Origin: UBA1181 sp963654355
Lineage (GTDB): Bacteria; Bacteroidota; Bacteroidia; Bacteroidales; Paludibacteraceae
NCBI GenBank assembly: GCA_963654355.1
Contig: CAVKBM010000105.1
Span: 1 to 5,643 of the forward strand
DNA length: 5,643 bases
Direction: 5' to 3'
The notes under the pieces were generated by a model, which was not told the DNA's origin, made no database searches, and saw only the letters and a list, made by a program, of their open reading frames with translations. Position numbers and translations under genes: made by a program. Below, one piece after another: positions 1 to 5,506 of the stretch (positions are counted from its first letter, which is position 1; the number at the start of each line of letters is the position of its first letter).

Positions 1-52
1 TTGAAAACCGCCGTACAGCAATGTACCGGGGGTTCGAATCCCTCCCTCTCCG
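1..52 (+). tRNA. tRNA-Ser (anticodon UGA), 3' part only
   Basis: The window opens inside the anticodon loop: base 1 is U33, bases 2-4 are the anticodon TGA, and the 3' anticodon stem follows at 7-11. A long variable arm is visible, GTAC at 13-16 pairing with GTAC at 23-26 (plus A17-T22), which marks a class II tRNA. The T arm is 28-32 paired with 40-44 around the loop TTCGAAT (33-39). The 3' acceptor strand is 45-51 and the discriminator is G52, the base expected for serine. The next bases are CAA, so CCA is not encoded and must be added after transcription, as is common in Bacteroidetes. The 5' half lies outside the window. A phenylalanine reading (GAA shifted by one base) is excluded by the long variable arm. 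Confidence 0.93.
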
Positions 53-60
53 CAATGTAA

Positions 61-96
61 AGCGATTAACTTCGGTTAGTCGCTTTTTTTGTTTTT
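61..96 (+). terminator. Rho-independent terminator of the tRNA-Ser unit
   Basis: A 10-bp stem pairs 61-70 with 75-84, with one G-U wobble (66/79). It is closed by a UUCG tetraloop (71-74) on a C-G pair, the especially stable C(UUCG)G form. A T-run follows at 84-90, and after one G there are five more T. It lies eight bases after the tRNA discriminator and should separate the tRNA transcript from the downstream operon. Confidence 0.95.
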
Positions 97-134
97 GTCT
101 AAATATATTTATCGCTTAATAATGGTTATTTAGT

Positions 135-168
135 AATAAATGTTAATTTTGAGAAATTAACATTTGTT
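135..168. repeat. 15-bp inverted repeat in the operon leader
   Basis: The arm 138-149 (AAATGTTAATTT) is the exact reverse complement of 154-165, with a 4-base spacer TGAG (150-153). Allowing one T-G pair (137/166), the arms extend to 135-149 and 154-168. It is AT-rich, has no T-run directly after it, and sits 21 bp upstream of the thioredoxin-like gene. As DNA it could be the operator of a dimeric regulator; as RNA it would fold into a leader hairpin. No regulator is encoded in the window, so either role is inference. Confidence 0.8.
144..151 (+). promoter_or_regulatory. possible Bacteroidetes -7 promoter box (TAATTTTG)
   Basis: TAATTTTG matches the Bacteroides primary-sigma -7 consensus TAnnTTTG exactly, and it is the best match in the gap between the tRNA terminator and the first gene of the operon. 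Transcription would start near 156-160, leaving a leader of about 30 nt. No good TTTG/TTG -33 box is visible 19-21 bp upstream, so the call is moderate. The box lies inside the inverted repeat at 135-168, so a protein bound there would block it. Confidence 0.45.
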
Positions 169-189
169 TAAAACGTAATATTACATAGT

Positions 190-648
190 ATGAATATGAG
201 AGTAATGAAATCATTGGTTGTTTGCTTATTATTAGGCGTAACTTCGTGTGCTTTCGCTGCTGACAATAAGAACAGTAACTCAGGTAAGGTGCTTCATCCT
301 ACCTATGAGGAATTCAATAAAAAAATCGTCAATGTTGAAAAAGCTTGGAATTATTTGGGAGACAAACCATGTGTGATTGATTTTTTTGCCACTTGGTGTG
401 GCCCTTGTCGTATGATTTCTCCTTATTTGGATGAATTGGCGGAGGAGTATAAAGACGAAATCTATGTTTATAAGGTGGATGTAAACAAAGAGCCAGAGTT
501 GGCGAGACTTTTTGGAGCCACTTCAATACCTCTTTTGGTGTTTGTGCCTATGAGTGGATCCCCTGAGATGAGCCGAGGTGCGATGTCTAAGGCTGAATTG
601 AAATATGCTATAGAGACGGTTGTTTTGAGGCACAAGAAATCAAAATAA
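190..648 (+). CDS. exported thioredoxin-like protein
   Basis: This 152-residue protein has an N-terminal export signal followed by one thioredoxin domain (about residues 40-148). The redox motif WCGPC is at 69-73, preceded by the usual FFAT strand, and the cis-proline motif TSIP is at 111-114, so the active site looks complete. The signal covers about residues 1-24. Val17-Thr-Ser-Cys20 fits a lipobox, while Ala-Phe-Ala at 21-23 fits signal peptidase I, so it is either a lipoprotein anchored at Cys20 or a soluble periplasmic protein. An extra cysteine sits at 61. The start at 190 is the longest option; ATG at 205 (Met6) would also leave a good signal and has a purine-rich GAGAG just upstream. 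It is the first gene of the operon, 9 bp before rfbA. The family exchanges dithiols and disulfides in envelope proteins; the actual partner is unknown. Confidence 0.9.
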   Translation: MNMRVMKSLVVCLLLGVTSCAFAADNKNSNSGKVLHPTYEEFNKKIVNVEKAWNYLGDKPCVIDFFATWCGPCRMISPYLDELAEEYKDEIYVYKVDVNKEPELARLFGATSIPLLVFVPMSGSPEMSRGAMSKAELKYAIETVVLRHKKSK

Positions 649-657
649 TCTTGTCTT

Positions 658-1530
658 ATGAAAGGTATTATTTTGGCGGGAGGAAGTGCAACACGTTTGT
701 ATCCTCTCTCGAAGGCTATCTCTAAGCAGATAATGCCAGTGTATGACAAGCCGATGATTTATTATCCACTTTCAACGCTGATGCTGGCAGGTATTCGTGA
801 GGTGTTGATTATCTCGACTCCTCGTGATTTGCCGATGTTCCGCCAATTGTTAGGAGATGGCAAGGATTTAGGAATGTCATTTTCCTATAAGGTGCAGGAA
901 ACTCCCAACGGATTGGCTCAGGCGTTTGTCTTAGGAGCAGAGTTCTTGAATGGAGATGCAGGATGCCTGATATTAGGTGACAATCTTTTTCACGGACAGA
1001 ATTTCTCTGCAATGTTGAAGCGCGCTGCAAAAAAGAATGTTGGAGCAACTATCTTTGGTTATTATGTGAAGGATCCTACTGCGTATGGTGTTGCTGAATT
1101 TGATGAGAGCGGGAAGGTAATTTCTTTGGAAGAAAAACCTAAAAATCCAAAGTCTAATTATGCGGTTCCAGGACTTTATTTCTATGATAGAACGGTAACC
1201 GAGAAAGCAGCTAAAATTAAACCGTCCGATAGGGGTGAGTATGAGATAACAGACTTAAACAAAGTATATTTGGAGGAGGGAACCTTGAGTGTAGAGCTTT
1301 TTGGTCGAGGTTTTGCTTGGTTGGATACAGGAAACAGTGATTCTTTGTTGGAAGCAGGTAATTTTGTATCGACTATACAGAAGCGCCAAGGTTACTATGT
1401 GGCGTGTATAGAGGAAATTGCGTGGCGAAACAACTGGATCAATGATCAACAGTTGCGTGTTTTGGGAGAAAGATTATCAAAAACACAATATGGTCAATAT
1501 ATCATATCTTTATTGGATGAGAGAAGATAG
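658..1530 (+). CDS. rfbA: glucose-1-phosphate thymidylyltransferase (RmlA)
   Basis: This enzyme converts glucose-1-phosphate and dTTP to dTDP-glucose and pyrophosphate, the first and usually feedback-controlled step of dTDP-L-rhamnose synthesis in the cytoplasm. At 290 residues it has the normal family length. The nucleotide-binding signature GGSATRLYPL is at 8-17, followed by SKQIMPVYDKPM (22-33). LGDN with the metal-binding Asp108 is at 106-109, EEKP with the substrate-binding Lys160 at 158-161, YEITDLN at 195-201, and WLDTG with the second metal Asp223 at 221-225. These positions are two lower than the numbering usually given for the E. coli enzyme. The signature has Ala11 where Gly is most common and Ser18 where Thr is common, both conservative. 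It lies 9 bp after the thioredoxin-like gene and 43 bp before rfbC, in one operon. Other sugar nucleotidyltransferases are unlikely, given the near-canonical RmlA motifs. Confidence 0.97.
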   Translation: MKGIILAGGSATRLYPLSKAISKQIMPVYDKPMIYYPLSTLMLAGIREVLIISTPRDLPMFRQLLGDGKDLGMSFSYKVQETPNGLAQAFVLGAEFLNGDAGCLILGDNLFHGQNFSAMLKRAAKKNVGATIFGYYVKDPTAYGVAEFDESGKVISLEEKPKNPKSNYAVPGLYFYDRTVTEKAAKIKPSDRGEYEITDLNKVYLEEGTLSVELFGRGFAWLDTGNSDSLLEAGNFVSTIQKRQGYYVACIEEIAWRNNWINDQQLRVLGERLSKTQYGQYIISLLDERR

Positions 1531-1573
1531 TGGTGCCGAATAGGTAAGGTGATAAATTAGAAGATAGAAGACT

Positions 1574-2122
1574 ATGAATTTCATTGAACAAAAAATAAAA
1601 GGCGTTTGGGTTATTGAACCAAAGGTTTTTGCTGATAGTCGTGGATATTTTTTCGAGGCTTTTAAGCAAAACGAGTTTGAAGAGCATGTTGGAAAGGTGA
1701 ACTTTGTGCAAGACAACGAATCAAAGTCCTCTTTTGGAGTGCTTCGTGGTTTACATTACCAGAAAGGGGAGTGGTCGCAAGCTAAATTAGTGCGTGTCAT
1801 AAAAGGAGAGGTTTTGGATGTGGCTGTAGACATTCGCAAGAGTAGCCCTACTTTTGGTCAGCATGTTGCCGTAGTGTTAAGCGAGGAGAATAAGAAACAA
1901 TTGTTTATTCCAAGAGGATTTGCTCATGGTTTTCTGGTAAGAAGTGAGGAAGCTATATTTACTTATAAGGTGGATAATGCGTATGCTCCTCAGGCAGATG
2001 CAGGAATCATGTATAATGACCCTCAAATCAATATTCTGTGGGATATTGATTTTTCGAAAGTGCTTCTTTCCGACAAAGATCAGAAACATCCGCTCTTGAA
2101 GGATGCTGTGGTGTTTGATTAA
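1574..2122 (+). CDS. rfbC: dTDP-4-dehydrorhamnose 3,5-epimerase (RmlC)
   Basis: A small cupin enzyme that epimerises dTDP-4-keto-6-deoxy-D-glucose at C3 and C5 to dTDP-4-keto-L-rhamnose. Its 182 residues are typical for the family. Visible landmarks are FADSRGYFFE (19-28), the LRGLHYQ block (57-63) with Arg58 and the catalytic-base His61, Lys71 in the KLVRV strand, FIPRGFAHGF (111-120) with His118, and the general-acid Tyr131. The SDKDQKHPLL tail block (166-175) has Asp169 in the place of the His-Asp dyad partner; residue roles are assigned by motif. A purine-rich AGAAGATAGAAG precedes the ATG and may help initiation. The 43-bp gap after rfbA holds no terminator, and rfbD follows after 15 bp. 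A 3-epimerase or 5-epimerase from another deoxysugar pathway is less likely, because rfbD is adjacent. Confidence 0.96.
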   Translation: MNFIEQKIKGVWVIEPKVFADSRGYFFEAFKQNEFEEHVGKVNFVQDNESKSSFGVLRGLHYQKGEWSQAKLVRVIKGEVLDVAVDIRKSSPTFGQHVAVVLSEENKKQLFIPRGFAHGFLVRSEEAIFTYKVDNAYAPQADAGIMYNDPQINILWDIDFSKVLLSDKDQKHPLLKDAVVFD

Positions 2123-2137
2123 TGAATTGTGTGTGAT

Positions 2138-2989
2138 ATGAATATATTGGTTACGGGTGCAAATGGACAGTTAGGTAGTTCCATTAAAAAAATATCTGGT
2201 AATTATAAAAGCAATAATTTCCTTTTCACTGATATGCCAGAGGTTGACATCACGAATGTTGATTTGTTGCGTGATTTGGTGAAGAAAAATAACATCGATG
2301 CCATTATCAACTGCGCCGCATTCACTGCAGTCGACAAGGCTGAGAGTTGTAAAGATTTGGCTACAAAGATCAATGTAGAAGGTCCTAAAAATTTAGCCAC
2401 GGTTGCAAAGGAGAGTGGAGCAAAATTGGTGCATATTTCGACAGACTATGTGTTTGGAGGAAAGTCATGTTTGCCATTGAAGGAGACGGATAAACCTGCT
2501 CCGATAGGTGTTTACGGACGTACGAAACGTATGGGAGAGACTGAAGTTGAAATGTCTGGATGTGACGCCATTGTGATCAGGACTGCTTGGTTGTACAGTG
2601 AGTTTGGAGCGAACTATGTCAAGACGATGCTTCGTTTAGGAAAGGAGAAAGATCATCTAAATGTTGTGTTCGATCAGGTGGGTACGCCTACATACGCTAC
2701 GGACTTGGCTGTTGCCATTATGACGTTGTTAGAGAAAGGATTCTCTGATTTTGAACTTTATCATTTCTCAAATGAGGGAGTAATAAGTTGGTTTGATTTC
2801 ACAAAGGCCATTTTTGAGATTGCTGGTATCAAGACTCCTGTCGGTGCGATTGAGAGTTATGAGTATCCCACGGCGGCGGAACGGCCTGCGTATAGCGTGT
2901 TGAACAAGCGTAAGATAAAGGATGCAGGTGTTGATGTGCCATATTGGAGAGATTCTCTGAGGAGATGTTTGGAGATACTGTTGGCTTAG
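2138..2989 (+). CDS. rfbD: dTDP-4-dehydrorhamnose reductase (RmlD)
   Basis: This short-chain dehydrogenase family enzyme reduces dTDP-4-keto-L-rhamnose with NAD(P)H to dTDP-L-rhamnose, the last step of the pathway. I chose ATG 2138 (283 residues) because it gives the family-typical beginning MNILVTGANGQLG, with the dinucleotide-binding GxxGxxG at 7-13. A GTG at 2129 would add only three residues. Further landmarks are INCAAFTAVDKAE (57-69), the STDYVFGG block with the catalytic Ser/Thr region (101-108), the YGRTK motif with catalytic Tyr126 and Lys130, RTAWLY (148-153), GTPTYATDLA (182-191) and the C-terminal AERPAYSVL (247-255). It follows rfbC by 15 bp and is the last gene before the terminator at 3018-3056. 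No Shine-Dalgarno sequence is obvious. All expected catalytic motifs are present, so it should be active. Confidence 0.97.
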   Translation: MNILVTGANGQLGSSIKKISGNYKSNNFLFTDMPEVDITNVDLLRDLVKKNNIDAIINCAAFTAVDKAESCKDLATKINVEGPKNLATVAKESGAKLVHISTDYVFGGKSCLPLKETDKPAPIGVYGRTKRMGETEVEMSGCDAIVIRTAWLYSEFGANYVKTMLRLGKEKDHLNVVFDQVGTPTYATDLAVAIMTLLEKGFSDFELYHFSNEGVISWFDFTKAIFEIAGIKTPVGAIESYEYPTAAERPAYSVLNKRKIKDAGVDVPYWRDSLRRCLEILLA

Positions 2990-3017
2990 TAATATCTTGA
3001 ATGATAATTTAAAAATC

Positions 3018-3056
3018 AGGAGGGCTTTACATGTTTTGTTAAGCCTTCTTTTTTTT
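3018..3056 (+). terminator. Rho-independent terminator after rfbD
   Basis: The arm 3018-3030 pairs with 3038-3050: thirteen positions with one T-T mismatch (3028/3040) and two G-U pairs (3019/3049, 3022/3046), around a 7-base loop (3031-3037). Eight T follow at 3049-3056. It begins 28 bp after the rfbD stop, so it should end the thioredoxin-rfbACD transcript. The T-run ends 3 bp before the chosen ATG of the next gene. If that gene were started at 2997 instead, the hairpin would be inside its reading frame. Confidence 0.85.
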
Positions 3057-3059
3057 GAT

Positions 3060-4010
3060 ATGACAGAAAAGGAGAAATACATAGAATTTTGTGAGAAACA
3101 TCCTGCGATTCCGTTGTTTCAGCAAGCATGGTGGCAGGCGTGTGTTGCAGGAGAAAGAGCGTGGAATGTGATTTTGATTGAGGAAAATCATGAAATTGTT
3201 GCTTTTTTGCCCTATGTTATTGTAAAAAAGCTGTGGTTTCGTATGATTCTGCAACCGTTGTTGTCGCAGTGTAATGGAATTTGGATAAAAGAAGGATTGT
3301 CTGTCAAGCAGATAGAGGCAGTTGTAGAGCAGGTTTATCAAAAGATAGAAAAACTAAATGTCGCATGGTTTCAACAATTTTTCCCAAAGCAGTTTTGCCA
3401 TTTATCTGTCTTTGAGCAAAACGGATATGAATGTACATGGCGAAAGACGTTTGTCTTATGTGATTTACAAAGAGATGAAACGGAATTGTTTAAGAGTTTT
3501 TCGTCGGCAAAACAACGGCAGATTAGGAAGGCACAGCGGAATGGAATCGTTGTGCGAGAAGGCGCGCTTGCGGCAAGGTCGTTCGTCTCATTTCACAACT
3601 TTTGTTTGGCACAAAAAGGAGAGCGAAATATGAATCGGCAGACTGTTGAGATGAATCTCTGTCAAGAAGCGGTGAAACGAGGACAAGGAACGATATTATG
3701 GGCAGTTGACGAGGAAGACAGGGCGCAAGCTGCTTTATTTCTTGTATGGGATATCCGTTCAGCATATTATCTCATACCGACCTATCGGCAGGACTATAAA
3801 ATGTCTGGCGCATCGTCGTTGTTAGTATGGGAAGCAATTCGCTATGCACGCAATTGGGGTTTGCAAGTGTTTGATTTTGAGGGGGGAAATCAAGAAAATA
3901 TCGCACGTTCATACGCTCAATTTGGAACGACTTCGGTGGAATATTCGGTGGTAGAGTGTATGAATAGTGGGGCTTTGAGAGTGACTTTGAGAGTGATGGG
4001 GAAGAGGTAA
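3060..4010 (+). CDS. GNAT/FemAB-like acyltransferase, substrate unknown
   Basis: A 316-residue protein of the acyl-CoA or aminoacyl transferase superfamily that includes FemAB-like and Acetyltransf_6-type proteins. N-terminal landmarks are HPAIPLFQQAWWQACVAG (14-31), a pattern common in Bacteroidetes members, then VAFLPYVI (47-54). The C-terminal half carries the basic SSAKQRQIRKAQRNG segment (148-162), PTYRQDYKMSGASSLLVWEA (240-259), a likely cofactor-binding helix start, and FDFEGGNQENIARSYAQFG (271-289), the family's most recognisable block. No signal peptide or membrane segment is seen, so it is probably cytoplasmic. I chose ATG 3060. An in-frame ATG at 2997 would add 21 residues encoded across the terminator hairpin, which is implausible. 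No Shine-Dalgarno or promoter is visible before 3060, so its transcription is unclear. Position after rfbD suggests an envelope-glycan or lipid role, by context only. The C-terminus holds a 12-bp tandem duplication. Confidence 0.85.
   Translation: MTEKEKYIEFCEKHPAIPLFQQAWWQACVAGERAWNVILIEENHEIVAFLPYVIVKKLWFRMILQPLLSQCNGIWIKEGLSVKQIEAVVEQVYQKIEKLNVAWFQQFFPKQFCHLSVFEQNGYECTWRKTFVLCDLQRDETELFKSFSSAKQRQIRKAQRNGIVVREGALAARSFVSFHNFCLAQKGERNMNRQTVEMNLCQEAVKRGQGTILWAVDEEDRAQAALFLVWDIRSAYYLIPTYRQDYKMSGASSLLVWEAIRYARNWGLQVFDFEGGNQENIARSYAQFGTTSVEYSVVECMNSGALRVTLRVMGKR
3973..3996. repeat. perfect 12-bp tandem duplication inside the acyltransferase gene
   Basis: CTTTGAGAGTGA occurs twice back to back, at 3973-3984 and 3985-3996, without mismatch. 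Twelve bases keep the reading frame, so the protein gains a repeated LRV unit (LRVTLRVM) just before its C-terminal end. It looks like a recent slippage or duplication event and may vary between strains. Confidence 0.85.
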
Positions 4011-4021
4011 TTATTTGTATG

Positions 4022-5470
4022 TTATTTCTGAAAATTATCTTTCTTAATGGGTTCTGGCACATATCCCAAGATTGCTACCAAACAGCTCATCAGCGGACTG
4101 ATGATGCAGAAGAAGCAGAAAGGAAGATAGGTTACAGTGGCAATGCCGAGGACTGTGCTCTGTGTCATTCCGCAGGCTGTCCATGGTACAAGAACTGAGG
4201 TGACCGTGGCTGAGTCTTCTGTTGAACGGCTCAATAATTCGGGCTTGTAACCTCGTTCTTCATATTCTTCCTTATAGATGGAACAGTTCATAATTATAGA
4301 TAAAAACTGGTCGCCCATAATGAGATTGAGTAGGCAACCGCTCGCTACTGTTGAACATACTAACGAGGTTGTGTTGCGAATTGCTTTCAGCATGACGTGC
4401 GTCAGACTTTTCAACATTCCACTTGCCACCATGCACGAACCGAAACACATGGCGCATAAAATCAGCCATATTGTGTTCAACATTCCAGCCATTCCTCGTG
4501 TTGACACTAAATCATTGATTTCTGCATAACCTGTGTCTACGTTGGTTGAGGTGTAGCATGTGGTCATAAGTCCCATAAAAATGCTTTTGATGGATGTTTC
4601 TGATTCTCCAGAAATATAGACAAGCACATCGGGTTGCACGATAACTGCGCAAACGCATGCTGAGAGTGCGGACAGCAACAAAGTAATGAGCGATGGTATT
4701 TTTTTGTAAATTAGCCAAGCGGTGAAGAGGGGTACAAGCATTGTCCAAAGGGATATGTTGAAGCCTCGTTCTAATCCATCTGTGTATATTGAAATCTCCA
4801 TTGGTTTGCTGTCATACCATAGACCCAAGATAAGATACATCAGTAAAGAGAGTGTGATGCTTGGCACAGTGGTGTAGAGCATGTAACGGATGTGCGAGAA
4901 AAGGTCTGCTCCTGCCATTGTGGAGGCTAATACGGTGGTATCGCTCATAGGTGAAAGCTTGTCTCCAAAATAAGCTCCCGAGATGATGGATCCTGCTGTG
5001 TAGGGAGCAGGAATACCAAGTGCAGTGCCGATTCCCATCAACGCAGTACCGATCGTGGCAATGGTAGTCCATGAGGTGCCTGTCATGACGGAAATTATTG
5101 ATGAAATGATGCATGCACAAGGGAGGAAGAACGTAGGAGACATAACTTGTACGCCATAGTAGATGAGTGTCGGAACGATGCCGCTGATCATCCAAGTGGC
5201 AGACATCATTCCGATGAGCAATAAAATGAGAATGGAAACACCTGCATCTCCGACTGTTTTCTTGATCATTTCCTCAAAAACGCTCCATTTCGTTTTGTAG
5301 ATTGACATGGATAATGCTACGCATACGGCTGTCGCTATCATTAAAGATACTTGTGATGCTCCCGATAGTGCGTCGTCAGGAAATAGTGTCAATGCGCAAA
5401 TGATTAGTGAGATAAGAGAGAGAAGTGGCAAAAGAGCCACTAATATATGAGGGTGCGTGTTTCCTTCCAT
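4022..5470 (-). CDS. nhaC: NhaC-family Na+/H+ antiporter
   Basis: A 482-residue inner-membrane protein with roughly ten to twelve hydrophobic segments, for example about residues 9-29, 42-56, 76-98, 108-129, 133-151, 197-218, 239-256, 260-281, 333-352, 366-386 and 446-470. Family motifs are clear: MTGTSWTTIATIGTAL (129-144), SGAYFGDKLSPMSDTTVLAS (164-183) with its conserved Asp residues, GDQFLSIIM (386-394), and SRSTEDSATVTSVLVPWTACG (414-434), which resembles the family's E-D-S ... PW-x-x-C/G block. Members exchange Na+ for H+, but the same family includes the malate/lactate exchanger MleN, so the substrate is not certain. About 17 cysteines, mostly in membrane segments, is a high number. 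It lies 36 bp downstream of the TrhA-like gene on the same strand, probably co-transcribed, and converges on the acyltransferase gene with 11 bp between stops. The start has no clear Shine-Dalgarno, only an A-rich stretch (ACAAAAAAAG). Confidence 0.93.
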   Translation of the reverse strand: MEGNTHPHILVALLPLLSLISLIICALTLFPDDALSGASQVSLMIATAVCVALSMSIYKTKWSVFEEMIKKTVGDAGVSILILLLIGMMSATWMISGIVPTLIYYGVQVMSPTFFLPCACIISSIISVMTGTSWTTIATIGTALMGIGTALGIPAPYTAGSIISGAYFGDKLSPMSDTTVLASTMAGADLFSHIRYMLYTTVPSITLSLLMYLILGLWYDSKPMEISIYTDGLERGFNISLWTMLVPLFTAWLIYKKIPSLITLLLSALSACVCAVIVQPDVLVYISGESETSIKSIFMGLMTTCYTSTNVDTGYAEINDLVSTRGMAGMLNTIWLILCAMCFGSCMVASGMLKSLTHVMLKAIRNTTSLVCSTVASGCLLNLIMGDQFLSIIMNCSIYKEEYEERGYKPELLSRSTEDSATVTSVLVPWTACGMTQSTVLGIATVTYLPFCFFCIISPLMSCLVAILGYVPEPIKKDNFQK

Positions 5471-5506
5471 CTTTTTTTGTAAGGTAGGTTAAGATATATA
5501 GTTGAT

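Noticed and set aside
1..96. tRNA-Ser 3' end as an attachment site for an integrated element
   Set aside because: tRNA 3' ends are common integration targets, but there is no integrase, no repeated copy of the tRNA end in the window, and the genes that follow are housekeeping-like.
468..749. 93-residue minus-strand open frame across the thioredoxin-rfbA junction
   Set aside because: It is opposite two well-supported genes, shows no recognisable motif, and looks like a chance antisense frame.
2129..2137. GTG start for rfbD
   Set aside because: It adds only three residues before the standard MNILVTGANGQLG beginning, and the ATG at 2138 fits the family better.
2997..3059. N-terminal extension of the acyltransferase (21 residues from ATG 2997)
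   Set aside because: The extension is encoded across the terminator hairpin and T-run, and the family-like N-terminus begins after Met at 3060. It is kept only as an alternative in the findings.
4991..5012. 7-bp perfect inverted repeat TCCTGCT/AGCAGGA
   Set aside because: It is within the antiporter coding region, has an 8-base loop and no T-run on either strand, and is explained by coding sequence.
4812..5195. 127-residue histidine-rich minus-strand open frame
   Set aside because: It lies entirely inside the antiporter gene on the same strand in another frame. Its His/Arg/Tyr-rich composition is what a frame-shifted membrane-protein gene gives.
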